NCBI GenBank assembly: GCA_000720375.1
Contig: JOAA01000015.1
Coordinates: 124,001 to 188,000, forward strand
Source of the DNA: Rhodococcus rhodnii
GTDB lineage: Bacteria > Actinomycetota > Actinomycetes > Mycobacteriales > Pseudonocardiaceae
DNA length: 64,000 nucleotides
Reading direction: 5' to 3'
A program made the translations under genes and the position numbers. How positions within the stretch are numbered: the first letter of the stretch is position 1; every line of letters starts with the position of its first letter. The notes beneath the pieces were generated by a model. The model was not told the DNA's origin. It searched no databases and saw only the letters and a list, made by a program, of their open reading frames with translations. Shown here piece by piece: positions 42,643-51,717 of this stretch.

Positions 42643-44787
42643 GTGCGCATATGGGGCTTGGTGGGCACGTTGTCGTTGCTCATTTTGTCAACGCTCCCAG
42701 CGGCATCCGCGGAAAGCCCACCAGTTCTGCCGACCAACTACGACCAGACCGTCTACGGCGACTTCTCGGTGATCGGGAATACCGTGACCGCCTGTCCGGT
42801 GCAACCAGGCCACTATCCGCCGAAGCTCTGCCACGACGCGCAGAACCGTGTCGGCAGTGGACCTTCCGCGCAGAACAACGGGCATCCGATGACCTGGGCG
42901 GACATCGACACCGATCCGGTGACGTACAACTCGTCCAGCGGCCGGTTAACGATCCCGGACGGCGCGCGGATCGCCTATGCGAAGCTGACGTGGGCGGGCA
43001 ACACCGGCGGCCTGACCAGCGTCCCGTGTGGACGTGGTCCGATCCGGCCGCCGGGTTCCCCCAAACAGCAACAGATTTCCTTGAAGATCAACGACCGGGG
43101 CAGCCTGATCGCACCGGACCGGTACACAGAGGACGCGCCGGGCGACCTCACCCATACGGACCATCAGTTCTACAGCGCCTACGCCGACGTCACCGGGCAG
43201 TTTCGTGGGATCACTGGACCTTCGACCGTCACGGTCGGCAATGTCTGGACGCCCCAAGGGTTCGACTGCTTCGGCGGCTGGTCGTTGACCGCGGTGTGGA
43301 TGTTCGACACGGCACAACCAGCCGCGCCAGCCCGCAAACAGATCGCGGTCTACGACGCGCATACCCGTGTATTCACGGGAAGACACCGTGCGGACGCCCG
43401 GATGCCGTCGATCAAGTCGGCCGGTGGCCTGACCCGGCTCGGGCTGGCAGGGTTTGAGGGCGACTGGGCGATGCCGGGCGACCAGTTCCTGATCAACGGC
43501 CGCAACGCCGGGCGGACGGACAACTTCTTCGTGTCCGGTGCGGACGGACACCTGAAACCCGCACACGCAAACAACATGAGTGTGGACGTGCGCACCATCG
43601 ATCTCGCCGGTGATCTGCTCAAGCCAGGCGAGGCGGGTGCGAACCTGAGCTTCACGAGCGGGCACGACGCTTACCTCGTTGCGAACATCGTGGCGTCGTC
43701 CGGGCGGCCTGAGTTGGTCGTGACCACGGCGATGGACAAGGACGTTGCGCATCCGGGTGATCAGGTCACCCAGTCGGTGACGGTCACTAACACCGGTAGT
43801 GCGCCTGCCGTGGACATCCGGGTGCAATCGGATCTCGGGCCCGCGTGTGCCGAGAACATCCCGCGACTCGAAGGCGGGCAGTGGGCGAAGTACAGCTGCT
43901 CGCGGTCGGCCCCAGATGACGACGTGAAACCAACCGCCACGGTCACCGGGCAAAGCCTCGTCGGCGACCGGCTTTCGGCGTCCGCGCAGACGTTCCTCGA
44001 GGTTATCCGGCCCGGGATCGCTGTGACCAAGTCGGCCGTGCCGAACACTGTCCTGAGTGGTCAGGCAGTCGGCTACACCATCGAGGTCCGCAATACCGGC
44101 GACACCTTGCTGTCCGGAGTGTCCATAGACGATAAACAAGTGGACGCATGCGACCGGCCGGACTTCGGCACGCTCGCGACCGGGGAAGCCAAGCTGCTGC
44201 ACTGTTCGGTCGCCGCGGGCGATGAGGGCTTCACCAACAACGTGACAGTCATCGGAACGGACAAGGCAGGCAGGAAGGTGACCGCCGACGCCCACGCGGC
44301 GTTCACCGTCATCCATCCGCGGATCGAGTTCTCCGTCCGGCCTTCGACTCGTGCGGCGCGGGCAGGCGAATCCGTGACTTTCAGCGTGACAGTACGGAAT
44401 CCCACGCCGATCCAGCTCGGCAATGTCCGCGTGACCGGAACACCGTCGGCCTGTGCGCGTGACATCGGCACTCTGGCGCCTCAGCAGACCGTGGAGTACA
44501 CGTGCTCGGTCGTGATGCGGGAACGGCTCACGATCTCGTTGACGGTGACAGCCACGCCGTTCATCAACGGACAGCTGGCAGAAACCCGCCGCGACACCGT
44601 GAATCTCACCGCGTCGGTGATCGTGTCCCTTGTGGAGCCGACGGCCGAGCCGCCACCGGTCAGGAAGTCCGCCAAGACGGACCGGACCGAGAACGCGCCA
44701 GTCGCGGCGTTCGTCGCCGGACTTGCCGCGATCAGCACGTTCGTCACCGTCGGCGCGATCAGCGCGACCGCTCGGTCGAAGAGGTGA
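42643..44787 (+). CDS. Large secreted DUF11/CARDB-repeat surface protein
   Basis: 714 residues: signal peptide (LVGTLSLLILSTLPAASAES), an N-terminal jelly-roll-like domain of about 330 residues (YAKLTWAGNTGG, FDCFGGWSLTAVWMF), then three DUF11-type Ig repeats (about 350-450, 455-555 and 560-660). Each repeat has the NTG or NPT start motif, for example VTNTGSAPAVDI and VRNTGDTLLSGVSI. A C-terminal hydrophobic helix VAAFVAGLAAISTFVTV with RSKR end anchors it to the membrane. Paired cysteines in the repeats may form disulfides. Probably a wall-spanning adhesin or structural protein. GTG at 42643. Confidence 0.85.
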   Translation: MRIWGLVGTLSLLILSTLPAASAESPPVLPTNYDQTVYGDFSVIGNTVTACPVQPGHYPPKLCHDAQNRVGSGPSAQNNGHPMTWADIDTDPVTYNSSSGRLTIPDGARIAYAKLTWAGNTGGLTSVPCGRGPIRPPGSPKQQQISLKINDRGSLIAPDRYTEDAPGDLTHTDHQFYSAYADVTGQFRGITGPSTVTVGNVWTPQGFDCFGGWSLTAVWMFDTAQPAAPARKQIAVYDAHTRVFTGRHRADARMPSIKSAGGLTRLGLAGFEGDWAMPGDQFLINGRNAGRTDNFFVSGADGHLKPAHANNMSVDVRTIDLAGDLLKPGEAGANLSFTSGHDAYLVANIVASSGRPELVVTTAMDKDVAHPGDQVTQSVTVTNTGSAPAVDIRVQSDLGPACAENIPRLEGGQWAKYSCSRSAPDDDVKPTATVTGQSLVGDRLSASAQTFLEVIRPGIAVTKSAVPNTVLSGQAVGYTIEVRNTGDTLLSGVSIDDKQVDACDRPDFGTLATGEAKLLHCSVAAGDEGFTNNVTVIGTDKAGRKVTADAHAAFTVIHPRIEFSVRPSTRAARAGESVTFSVTVRNPTPIQLGNVRVTGTPSACARDIGTLAPQQTVEYTCSVVMRERLTISLTVTATPFINGQLAETRRDTVNLTASVIVSLVEPTAEPPPVRKSAKTDRTENAPVAAFVAGLAAISTFVTVGAISATARSKR

Positions 44788-44788
44788 G

Positions 44789-45751
44789 CTACAGCCAGTC
44801 CTTGCGTTTGAAGGTCGAGTACAGTGCGATCGACGTCAGCACGATGGCCACTGTGGACACCCAGAACCCCCACACGTGCTCACCACCGGGCAGCGGAACG
44901 TTCTGGCCGTAGAACCCGGTGATCGCGGTCGGCACCGCGATGATCGCGGCCCAGCTGGTGACCTTCTTCATGATCAGGTTCATCCGGTTGCCCTGCAGGT
45001 TGAGCTGGGTGTCCCGGACCGTGGCTATCAGGTCTCGCAGCGCCTCGACCTGCTCGGACGCCCAGATCACGTGGTCGAGCACGTCCTGGAAGTACGGCCG
45101 CATGCTCTCGTTGTAGATCGGGTTCTCCGGCCGCAGCAGCGGCACGATCACCTCGCGCATCGGCGTCACCTTGCGCCGCAACTGCCCGAGGCTCTTGTGC
45201 AGCATCAACGACTGCCGTTGCACCGCCAGCGAGTTCGGCGGTTGGGTGAACACGTCGTCCTCGAGATCCTCGGCCATGTCGTCAAGGACCTGGATCGTGT
45301 CGAGGTACGAGTCGACCACGTAGTCGAGGATGCCGTGCACGAGGTACGCGACGCCATCCATTGTGGACTCGCTGTCCCAGCGCGCGACGACCTTCTCCAT
45401 GTCGAACGTGGGATCCTTGCGCACGGTCACCACGGTCTGTTTGGCGAGAATGATCGCCAGTTCATGGGCGTGCAGTGCGCCCGAGTCGTCCGTTTCGACG
45501 GCGTACGCGATCACCAGTCCATGCCCTGGGTAGTGGCTGAACTTCGGCCGCTGGTGCATTTGCACGGCGTCCTCGACGGCCAGTTCGTGCAGGCCAAGGT
45601 ACCCGGTGAGCTCCGCGAGGTCCTGCTTGGCCGGCGCGGCCAAGTCGACCCAGACGATCGTGCCGGGGTCGGCGAGGTTCGCGGCCAGTTGGCCCGGTGC
45701 GAAGTTCTCCGACTCGAGGCGGCCCTCCCGATAAACCCGCGAACGCGTCAT
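44789..45751 (-). CDS. CorA family divalent cation transporter
   Basis: 320 residues: an N-terminal alpha/beta cytoplasmic domain, a long helix region, and two C-terminal membrane segments (AAIIAVPTAITGFYG and FWVSTVAIVLTSIALYS) ending in the basic FKRKDWL. The pore-mouth motif is YGQN (281-284), where canonical Mg2+ channels have YGMN; the Met to Gln change leaves the key Asn. It transports Mg2+ or Co2+/Zn2+. ATG at 45751. Its stop is 1 bp from the convergent DUF11 gene stop. Confidence 0.92.
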   Translation of the reverse strand: MTRSRVYREGRLESENFAPGQLAANLADPGTIVWVDLAAPAKQDLAELTGYLGLHELAVEDAVQMHQRPKFSHYPGHGLVIAYAVETDDSGALHAHELAIILAKQTVVTVRKDPTFDMEKVVARWDSESTMDGVAYLVHGILDYVVDSYLDTIQVLDDMAEDLEDDVFTQPPNSLAVQRQSLMLHKSLGQLRRKVTPMREVIVPLLRPENPIYNESMRPYFQDVLDHVIWASEQVEALRDLIATVRDTQLNLQGNRMNLIMKKVTSWAAIIAVPTAITGFYGQNVPLPGGEHVWGFWVSTVAIVLTSIALYSTFKRKDWL

Positions 45752-45808
45752 GACCACCAACAGTAACGGGTAAGGTACGTGGGACGTGGGACGAACTCCA
45801 GGAGCGCC

Positions 45809-46537
45809 GTGAACGACCAGCCGCAGAAGCTCTCGACCCGGCTGGGCCGGGCGATCAGGGAGGAGATCTCCGCACTGATCCTGCAGCGCGGGCTGCGCTC
45901 GGGCGATCCGCTGCCCACCGAGACCGAGCTGGTCGAAGCGCTGGGCGTGAGCCGCAACTCGATCCGCGAGGCGCTCAAGGGACTGCAGGCACTGGACATC
46001 GTGGACATCCGGCACGGACACGGCACGTACGTCGGCGGCCTGTCGCTGGAGCCCTTGGCCGACGGCCTGACGTTCCGCGTGCTGCACGGCCTGCGCAACG
46101 ACATGCGGTCGCTCGAGGAGATCGTCGAGGTCAGGGAGGCGCTGGAAGAAGCGCTGATCCGCCGGGTGACGCCGACGATTCCCGAAACGGACCTGGACGC
46201 CCTCGACGAGGTGCTCGCACTGATGAGCGCTCGAGCCGCGGCAGGCGCCACGTTCGCCGACGAGGACATGCAGTTCCACGAGCTGCTGTACCGCTCACTG
46301 GACAACGCGCTGGTGACGCAGCTGCTCAGGGCGTTCTGGAGCGTCTACCAGCGGGTGAACCATCGCCTTGGCGTGACCGACCCCGATCCGCCGGAGACGG
46401 TCAACCGCCACCGCGCCATCGTCACGGCGTTGCGCGGGCGCGACGTGGCGCGGGCGGAGAAGGCGATGGCCGAGCACTTCCGCAACCTGGACGTCCGCAT
46501 CGCCCAGGTCGCGCGTCAGCAGCAGGTCATGGACTGA
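45809..46537 (+). CDS. FadR/GntR family regulator (FCD domain)
   Basis: 242 residues: GntR winged helix (IREEISALILQRGLRSGDPLP, then VSRNSIREALKGLQALDIVDIRHGHGTYV) and an all-helical FCD ligand domain with likely metal ligands Asp and His (EDMQFHELLYRSLDN, VNRHRAIVTAL). Such proteins sense organic acids. GTG at 45809 has AGGAG 4 nt upstream and beats the earlier GTG at 45779. It is divergent from corA and overlaps the AspRS tail by 11 bp. Confidence 0.88.
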   Translation: MNDQPQKLSTRLGRAIREEISALILQRGLRSGDPLPTETELVEALGVSRNSIREALKGLQALDIVDIRHGHGTYVGGLSLEPLADGLTFRVLHGLRNDMRSLEEIVEVREALEEALIRRVTPTIPETDLDALDEVLALMSARAAAGATFADEDMQFHELLYRSLDNALVTQLLRAFWSVYQRVNHRLGVTDPDPPETVNRHRAIVTALRGRDVARAEKAMAEHFRNLDVRIAQVARQQQVMD

Positions 46538-47783
46538 GCCGGGTCAAGTCCCGCGGGAACAACGTGGTCTGCCGGATGTTCGGCGCGCCGACGAGTCGCG
46601 CGGTCCACCGTTCGAGACCGAGCGCGAACCCACCGTGCGGCGGCATCCCGTACTTGAAGGCGTCCAGGTAACCCCTGTACGGCTCTGTGTCGTCCAAGAT
46701 GGCGAGATAGTCGCTGTACTTGTGCAGCCGCTGCCCGCCGGTGACCAGCTCAACGCCACGGAACAGCAGGTCGAAGCTGTTGGAGTACTCCGGTCGCGCC
46801 GGGTCCGGGTGCGTGTAGAACGGCCTTTTTCGTATCGGATATCCGATGACGAACAGGAACTCCGAACCGTGCTCGGCGAGCGCCCACTCCGACAGCGCCC
46901 GTTCATGCGCTGGCGCGAGGTCAGGCTCGTCCGGTGGCGCGCCGACCAACGCGAGTGCGTCCACGAAGTGAATCTCTGGGATCACCGGCGGCACCTCGGG
47001 GAGCCGGATGCCGAGCAGCCGCACAGCGTCAGCGGCGCGCGTTCGCACGCAGTCGACCATGCCCGCGACCGCGTGACGAAGCACCGCCATCACGTCGCGG
47101 TGATCGGATATGAAACCCAATTCGGCGTCCAGGCTCGTGTACTGCGCCAAGTGCCGAGTCGTGTCGTGCGGTTCGGCGCGAAACACGGATCCTATTTCGT
47201 ATACGCGTTCAAAGACGCCGACCAACGACTGCTTGAAGAACTGCGGGGACTGCGCGAGATACGCGCGGCGTCCGAAGTAGTCGATGCCGAACACGTTGGC
47301 ACCCGACTCCGTCGCAGTCCCGACGATCTTGGGGGTGTGGACCTCGGTGAAGTCCAGTTCGTCAAGCGCGGCACGGTAACCAGCGACGCTCGCCGCGGCG
47401 ATCGTGAACGCGGCGCGCATCTTCGGGTGTCTCAACGCGACCGGTGCGTTGTCCAAAATGGTCGGAAGGGTCGCGCTGAGGTTGGGCCGGTACAAGTCGA
47501 ACGGCGGAGCCTGCGCCGGTTCGGACAACGGCGTGACCACCGGCTCGGTGATCTCAGCACCGCCGGGCGCCTGGCCGCTCGCGATCACGATCCCTTCGAC
47601 TTCGACGACTGTCTCTTCGGGAACGTCCGACTCGGGCAGGACAACCTGGACCAACCCGGAACGGTCCCGGATGACGAGGAAGGTCACGGATTTCAGTTCG
47701 CGCCGGCGGTGTACCCAACCGGCCACTCGGATACGGGCGCCGATGTGCGCGGGCACGTCGGCGGCCAGAACACGAGAGATCAT
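46527..47783 (-). CDS. aspS: Aspartyl-tRNA synthetase, archaeal-type (AspRS2)
   Basis: 418 residues of the class IIb family: OB-fold anticodon domain (GARIRVAGWVHRRRELKSVTFLVIRDRSG), then catalytic core with motif 2 FRAEPHDTTRHLAQYTSLDAELGF and motif 3 GGFALGLERWTARLVG. Its size and short insertions are like archaeal AspRS, often non-discriminating (charging tRNA-Asp and tRNA-Asn), rather than the bacterial 590-residue type. ATG at 47783. The open frame above it (81 codons) is the T-box leader, not protein. The T-box specifier GAC supports Asp. AT-rich codons cluster around 46826-46850. Confidence 0.88.
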   Translation of the reverse strand: MISRVLAADVPAHIGARIRVAGWVHRRRELKSVTFLVIRDRSGLVQVVLPESDVPEETVVEVEGIVIASGQAPGGAEITEPVVTPLSEPAQAPPFDLYRPNLSATLPTILDNAPVALRHPKMRAAFTIAAASVAGYRAALDELDFTEVHTPKIVGTATESGANVFGIDYFGRRAYLAQSPQFFKQSLVGVFERVYEIGSVFRAEPHDTTRHLAQYTSLDAELGFISDHRDVMAVLRHAVAGMVDCVRTRAADAVRLLGIRLPEVPPVIPEIHFVDALALVGAPPDEPDLAPAHERALSEWALAEHGSEFLFVIGYPIRKRPFYTHPDPARPEYSNSFDLLFRGVELVTGGQRLHKYSDYLAILDDTEPYRGYLDAFKYGMPPHGGFALGLERWTARLVGAPNIRQTTLFPRDLTRLSP

Positions 47784-48036
47784 CGCCACTCCTGGTGGAA
47801 TTTCGGTGATCCCTTGGGAGTGCGGGCGAGAAGGGGACTCGCGGTGCCACCGCACTTTCGCCGGCACTGCCGTGCCGGCCTCGTTCAGCCGGATGACGGT
47901 GGCGAACCGGCGGGGCATTTCCTCCCCGCACTCGGGAGTGTCTTCACCTGGAGGGCGTGAGGCCGCCTTCCCAGCTACCGGCGGCTCTCTAGGCTCACGT
48001 GATCCTCGGCTACTCGTCTCCGTCAACGCGTTGCAC
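47784..48036 (-). ncRNA. T-box leader, specifier GAC (Asp), controlling AspRS
   Basis: On the minus strand the leader reads GACGAGTAG, AGAGAGCCGCCGG, AGCTGGGAAGG (stem I AGAGAG and GCTGGGAA elements), then GAA-GAC-A with the specifier codon GAC at 47942-47940, then the T-box AGTGCGGTGGCACCGCG (47856-47840). AGTGCGG can pair with CCGCACT further down. The ribosome binding site AGGAG sits in the loop of CCAC-CAGGA-GTGG just before the ATG, and no U run follows the last stem. This suggests translational control, as in actinobacterial ileS T-boxes. Uncharged tRNA-Asp would turn on AspRS. Confidence 0.85.
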
Positions 48037-48039
48037 CGC

Positions 48040-48045
48040 AGGATA
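48040..48045 (-). promoter_or_regulatory. Possible -10 (TATCCT) for the T-box transcript
   Basis: TATCCT lies 9-14 nt upstream of the first T-box stem, in the 3' flank of the MetRS-like gene. A matching -35 is not clear. Expression from an upstream promoter through the MetRS-like gene is also possible. Confidence 0.3.
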
Positions 48046-48069
48046 GGACATCGGCCCGAGGCAGGCAGC

Positions 48070-48885
48070 TCATTTCTTGAGCCGGGGATACACCGCGCGG
48101 GCCGGTGCGAGCGAGCCGGACAAGGCGAAACACTGTTCGGCGATCCGGGTGGCCAAGTCGGGCAGGAACGGGATCAGGTCGTTGGCCAGCACGCGGCATG
48201 CGGCAAGCAGATTCGCCAGCACTTCATCGGGGTCGGCAAGCTCCCATGGCCGCGACTGGGTGAGGTAGGCAGAAGCATCCTGCACGAGCTGCTGTACGGC
48301 GTCCGTCGCCGCGACGAAGTCGAACCGGGCCAGGGCAGGCGCGACCCGTGCTGACGGCCAGTTTCCGCCGGGAGGTGGTTCGCCGTTGCGGTAACGGTGA
48401 ACGAGACCCGTGACACGGTCCACAAAGGTGCCGAGGCTGTTGTGCAAGTCCTTGTTGGCCATGGGCACAAGCTGACCGTCCACCCTGGACCTGAGTAGCC
48501 ACCAGCGCACGGCGTCGGATCCGTATTTGCGTAACCACGACTCGACCTCGGGCAGGGCCAAGTCGGGGCACACACAGATCGTGTCCGAGGAGTGCAATAA
48601 CTGCGGCTGTGGCGAGGACTCTCCGATTACGTGGACCCGTGCGTCACTGGACACCCACCAGCGTTGGTAGTCAGACGGGCTCATGCCTGCTGTGTACCAA
48701 GGGGTTGACGCGTCGGAGTCGTTGAAGACGTTGTACGACAGGGAAAGCATTGGGCGCAGCGCGGGGGAGCCGCCACCGAGGAACCGGACCCGTGCTCCCA
48801 TGAGCCGGTAATGCCGCGCCAGCACGTCTGCGTAAACCAACTCGATCGCAGACGCGTGCGGGTCAGTGGTCACGTAATACCGCAC
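48070..48885 (-). CDS. MetRS-like class I tRNA synthetase paralogue lacking HIGH and KMSKS
   Basis: About 271 residues. The start MRYYVTTDPHASAIELVYADVLARHYRLMG aligns by eye with methionyl-tRNA synthetase, but the HIGH box is replaced by HASA. A MetRS-like LRKYGSDAVRWWLLRSRVDG and a helical anticodon-type region follow, and no KMSKS is found. Length is about half of MetRS. Amino acid activation is therefore unlikely; the protein may bind tRNA or a substrate analogue. GTG at 48885 with GGAG at 5 nt upstream is the best start. It lies between a GNAT gene and the T-box/AspRS unit on one strand. Confidence 0.7.
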   Translation of the reverse strand: MRYYVTTDPHASAIELVYADVLARHYRLMGARVRFLGGGSPALRPMLSLSYNVFNDSDASTPWYTAGMSPSDYQRWWVSSDARVHVIGESSPQPQLLHSSDTICVCPDLALPEVESWLRKYGSDAVRWWLLRSRVDGQLVPMANKDLHNSLGTFVDRVTGLVHRYRNGEPPPGGNWPSARVAPALARFDFVAATDAVQQLVQDASAYLTQSRPWELADPDEVLANLLAACRVLANDLIPFLPDLATRIAEQCFALSGSLAPARAVYPRLKK

Positions 48886-48916
48886 GGAGTCTCCGTGGTT
48901 TTGGATGCCCAGGCCA

Positions 48917-49753
48917 TCACGGCCTCCGGTAGGTGAAAGTCCGGGCGTACGACGCGAAACCGAGGCCCCGGTAGAGCTCCACCGCCGGATAGCCGTCGAC
49001 CGGGTACACAATCGCTTGTTTGGCGCCGGCCTGGGAAGCGGCCAGCATGGCGGCCAGGCACACGGCCGTGGCCAGGCCCATGCCGCGGAAAGCGGGATCC
49101 GTGCCAACCGGTTCGAGCTCGGCCACCGCGTTGACGAAGTCCAGCCAGATCAGGCAGTACGCGGCGAACCGTCCATCCGGTGCCTCGACCGCCCAATCCA
49201 GGGAACTACGGTAAGGCCACGCGGCCATCACATTCCGATAGCTCTCGACAGTCACGCGCGACGGATGCCACGCCGCACGATGAACCTCCACCCGGCGGGC
49301 CACATCATCGGCCGGACGCGCCACGAAACCGTCAGGCAGCACGGGCGAAGGCAAGTCACCGAGCGAACGCGACATGTAATGGTGGAACGGCGCGTCCGGC
49401 GTGAGCCGGTAGCCGCGTTGCTCCAAGGCGGTGATCACATGTTTCTCGCCGTCGAGGACCATCACCTCCGATGGCGCGGCCCAGTCAAGCACCGATCCGG
49501 CGAGTTCCGGCCACGCCGGGTCGACCAGCAACGACAGATGACCCCCGTCTGCCCAACCCCATGCCACGACTTGGCCGCAGGCCTCCCACAGCCGGGTCCG
49601 CCATGAAAGTTCCCTGCCGACGTGCTCGAAACGTTGCCACGCCAGGTCACCGATGTGGCAATGGCTGGCCGGTGACCAGATCCGCTCGGCCAGCGACTGC
49701 ATGGCCCGCAGGTCGGCCGGGCCGGTGTACTGCCGTTCGCTGACCTTGGACAT
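48917..49753 (-). CDS. GNAT family N-acetyltransferase
   Basis: 278 residues with two GNAT-like halves. The C-terminal half carries the acetyl-CoA motif A RGMGLATAVCLAAML, preceded by VAELEPVGTDPAF, and ends in ELYRGLGFASYARTFTY (motif B). The N-terminal half looks like a degenerate second domain. The substrate is unknown. ATG at 49753. It is 31 bp upstream of the MetRS-like gene on the same strand, so the two may be co-transcribed. Confidence 0.85.
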   Translation of the reverse strand: MSKVSERQYTGPADLRAMQSLAERIWSPASHCHIGDLAWQRFEHVGRELSWRTRLWEACGQVVAWGWADGGHLSLLVDPAWPELAGSVLDWAAPSEVMVLDGEKHVITALEQRGYRLTPDAPFHHYMSRSLGDLPSPVLPDGFVARPADDVARRVEVHRAAWHPSRVTVESYRNVMAAWPYRSSLDWAVEAPDGRFAAYCLIWLDFVNAVAELEPVGTDPAFRGMGLATAVCLAAMLAASQAGAKQAIVYPVDGYPAVELYRGLGFASYARTFTYRRP

Positions 49754-49909
49754 ACCCGGGATGGTGCCCGATGGATGTCCGTACCGGGAACAGCATTTTC
49801 CGGACCCACGACGGCCCGTCGTCGAGGTTCGCCTGGCTGACCCGGTCATTCGACGTAAGATCTCAGACCTGGTTCGTCGATCCCGCGAATCAACGCGATG
49901 GAGCCCGTG

Positions 49910-50974
49910 ATGTCTGTGCTGCCCGGTCAGGAACCCGCCAGGTCCTGGCGGTCCCGATCCCGGGGTGGGCTGGCGACCCTCGGCGTGGCCCGGCGGGTCG
50001 CCGACGATCTCGCGGGCGGGCTGTCCGGTCCCCGCGTGCGCGCGGCGGCACGGGGCGTCCGCAGGTTGCTGGAGGTCGAGGGGGTCGGCTTGGCCGACTT
50101 GTCCGGCCGTCTGGTCTGGGTCGGGCAGGCGCCGACCGGTGTGGACGTGATGGCGTTGGTCGAGGACGTCCTGCACAGTGAGACGAAAGCCGGGCGGCTA
50201 CCGACCGTCGCGCTGCCGCTGCACTCGCGTGACGAGCTGGCCGGTGTGCTGGTGGTCGCGGGCGCGAGCCGGATGTCGCCGGTCAGGGAGATGACCGACT
50301 GGATCAGCGACGCGCTCGAGCGCAGCAGGCTGGAAGCCATCGCCGACCAGGCGGCCCAGTCCGAGCTGGAGAACCTGCGGGCCGAGATCTCGCCGCACTT
50401 CGTGTACAACGCGCTCACGGTGATCGCGTCGCTGGTGAAGTCCGACCCGGACCGCTCCCGTGAGCTGATGCTGGACTTCGCCGACTACACCCGCTACCAC
50501 CTCGCCCGGCACGGCGACTACACGACCGTCGCCGACGAGTTCCACGCGATCGAGGCCTACTTCGCGTTGCAGCGGGCCATGCTCGGCGACAGGCTGCGGG
50601 TGCAGATCCGGGTGGCGCCGGAGGTGCTGGCGGTCGCGATCCCGTACCTGGTGTTGCAGCCGCTGGTGGAAAACGCCGTGCGGCACGGGATCGAGCCGCG
50701 CTCGGAGCCGGGGTTGGTGCAAGTGCGGGGCGAAGCCGAGGGGTCGGACTGCGTGATCAGCATCGAGGACGACGGAGTGGGCATGGACCCGGCCATGGCC
50801 GAGCGGATACTGGCCGGGCAGGGCAAATCCGACAGCGTCGGATTGAACAATGTGGACCGTAGGCTGCGCTACGTCTACGGGTCGTGGTTCGGGCTCGTGG
50901 TGGAGACCGCGCCCGAGGCGGGCACCCGGGTGGTCGTCCGCGTGCCGATGTTCCAGCCTGGGGTGATGCCGTGA
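49910..50974 (+). CDS. LytS-type sensor histidine kinase
   Basis: 354 residues. An N-terminal GAF-like region (about 45-120) with no membrane segment is followed by the His_kinase domain with His163 in ISPHFVYNALTVI and an HATPase (VLQPLVENAVRHGIE, SIEDDGVGM, GLNNVDRRL). It is thus a cytoplasmic LytS/YehU-family kinase. Its stop overlaps the LytTR regulator start (TGATG). E. coli relatives BtsS and YpdA sense pyruvate and regulate transporters, and symporter genes follow here, so a carboxylate sensor is plausible. ATG at 49910, with GGAG upstream, is preferred over 49898. Confidence 0.9.
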   Translation: MSVLPGQEPARSWRSRSRGGLATLGVARRVADDLAGGLSGPRVRAAARGVRRLLEVEGVGLADLSGRLVWVGQAPTGVDVMALVEDVLHSETKAGRLPTVALPLHSRDELAGVLVVAGASRMSPVREMTDWISDALERSRLEAIADQAAQSELENLRAEISPHFVYNALTVIASLVKSDPDRSRELMLDFADYTRYHLARHGDYTTVADEFHAIEAYFALQRAMLGDRLRVQIRVAPEVLAVAIPYLVLQPLVENAVRHGIEPRSEPGLVQVRGEAEGSDCVISIEDDGVGMDPAMAERILAGQGKSDSVGLNNVDRRLRYVYGSWFGLVVETAPEAGTRVVVRVPMFQPGVMP

Positions 50975-51717
50975 TGGGGTTGACCGTGCTCGCCGTCGAC
51001 GACGTGCCCGCGGCACTGGAAGAACTGGTCCGGATGCTCAAGGACGCGCCCGAGGTCGACGAGGTGGCCGGTGCCGCCGACCCGATCACCGCGCTCAAGA
51101 TGATCCAAAGTGGTCAGTTCGGCGCGGTGTTCCTGGACATCTCGATGCCTGGGTTGGACGGCCTCGAACTGGCCTCGCTGCTGCGTAAACTCAGCGACCC
51201 GCCGGCGATCGTGTTCGTGACCGCGCACGAGGAACACGCGGTCGCGGCCTTCGGCATCGGTGCGGTGGACTATCTGCTCAAGCCGCTGCGCGCGGAACGG
51301 CTCGCGGACACCCTGGCAAGGGTCAACCGGCACGCGGAACCGGAGCCGAAGCTGGACGCGATGGCCGCGTTGCCCGTGGAAGCCGCCGGACGCACGCACT
51401 ACATCCGCCGCAGTGACGTCGTTTTCGTCGAAGCGCAAGGCGATTACGTCCGGCTCTACACCAAGAACGGGTCGCATCTGGTCCGGATGCCGATCTCCCG
51501 GCTCCAGGAGTACTGGGAGAGCGCGGGTTTCCTCCGTGTGCACCGGGGTTTCCTGCTGGCACTGGGATCCGTTCGCGAGCTGCGGAGTGACTCCGCCGGT
51601 GGGCTGCTGGCACACACCGCGGCAGGCGACGTTCCGGTGTCCCGCAGGCATTCCCGGGAGTTGCGCGAGCGCTTGCTTCAGGCGGCACAGCGCGGCGAGC
51701 TGGACGGGCGGGCCTGA
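50974..51717 (+). CDS. LytTR-family response regulator
   Basis: 247 residues: receiver domain with phospho-acceptor Asp55 (VFLDISMPGLDG) and Lys in KPLR, then a C-terminal LytTR DNA-binding domain (IRRSDVVFVEAQGDYVRLYT, LVRMPISRLQEYW, LRVHRGFLLAL). It is coupled to the kinase gene and to the small membrane protein gene by 1-nt TGATG overlaps. It probably activates the downstream symporter genes. No LytTR direct-repeat site was identified with confidence. Confidence 0.92.
   Translation: MGLTVLAVDDVPAALEELVRMLKDAPEVDEVAGAADPITALKMIQSGQFGAVFLDISMPGLDGLELASLLRKLSDPPAIVFVTAHEEHAVAAFGIGAVDYLLKPLRAERLADTLARVNRHAEPEPKLDAMAALPVEAAGRTHYIRRSDVVFVEAQGDYVRLYTKNGSHLVRMPISRLQEYWESAGFLRVHRGFLLALGSVRELRSDSAGGLLAHTAAGDVPVSRRHSRELRERLLQAAQRGELDGRA

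Noticed and set aside
47784..48026. Open reading frame extending AspRS by 81 codons (MTETSSRGSREP...)
   Set aside because: The stretch contains all T-box elements in order, and ATG at 47783 gives the normal AspRS N terminus.
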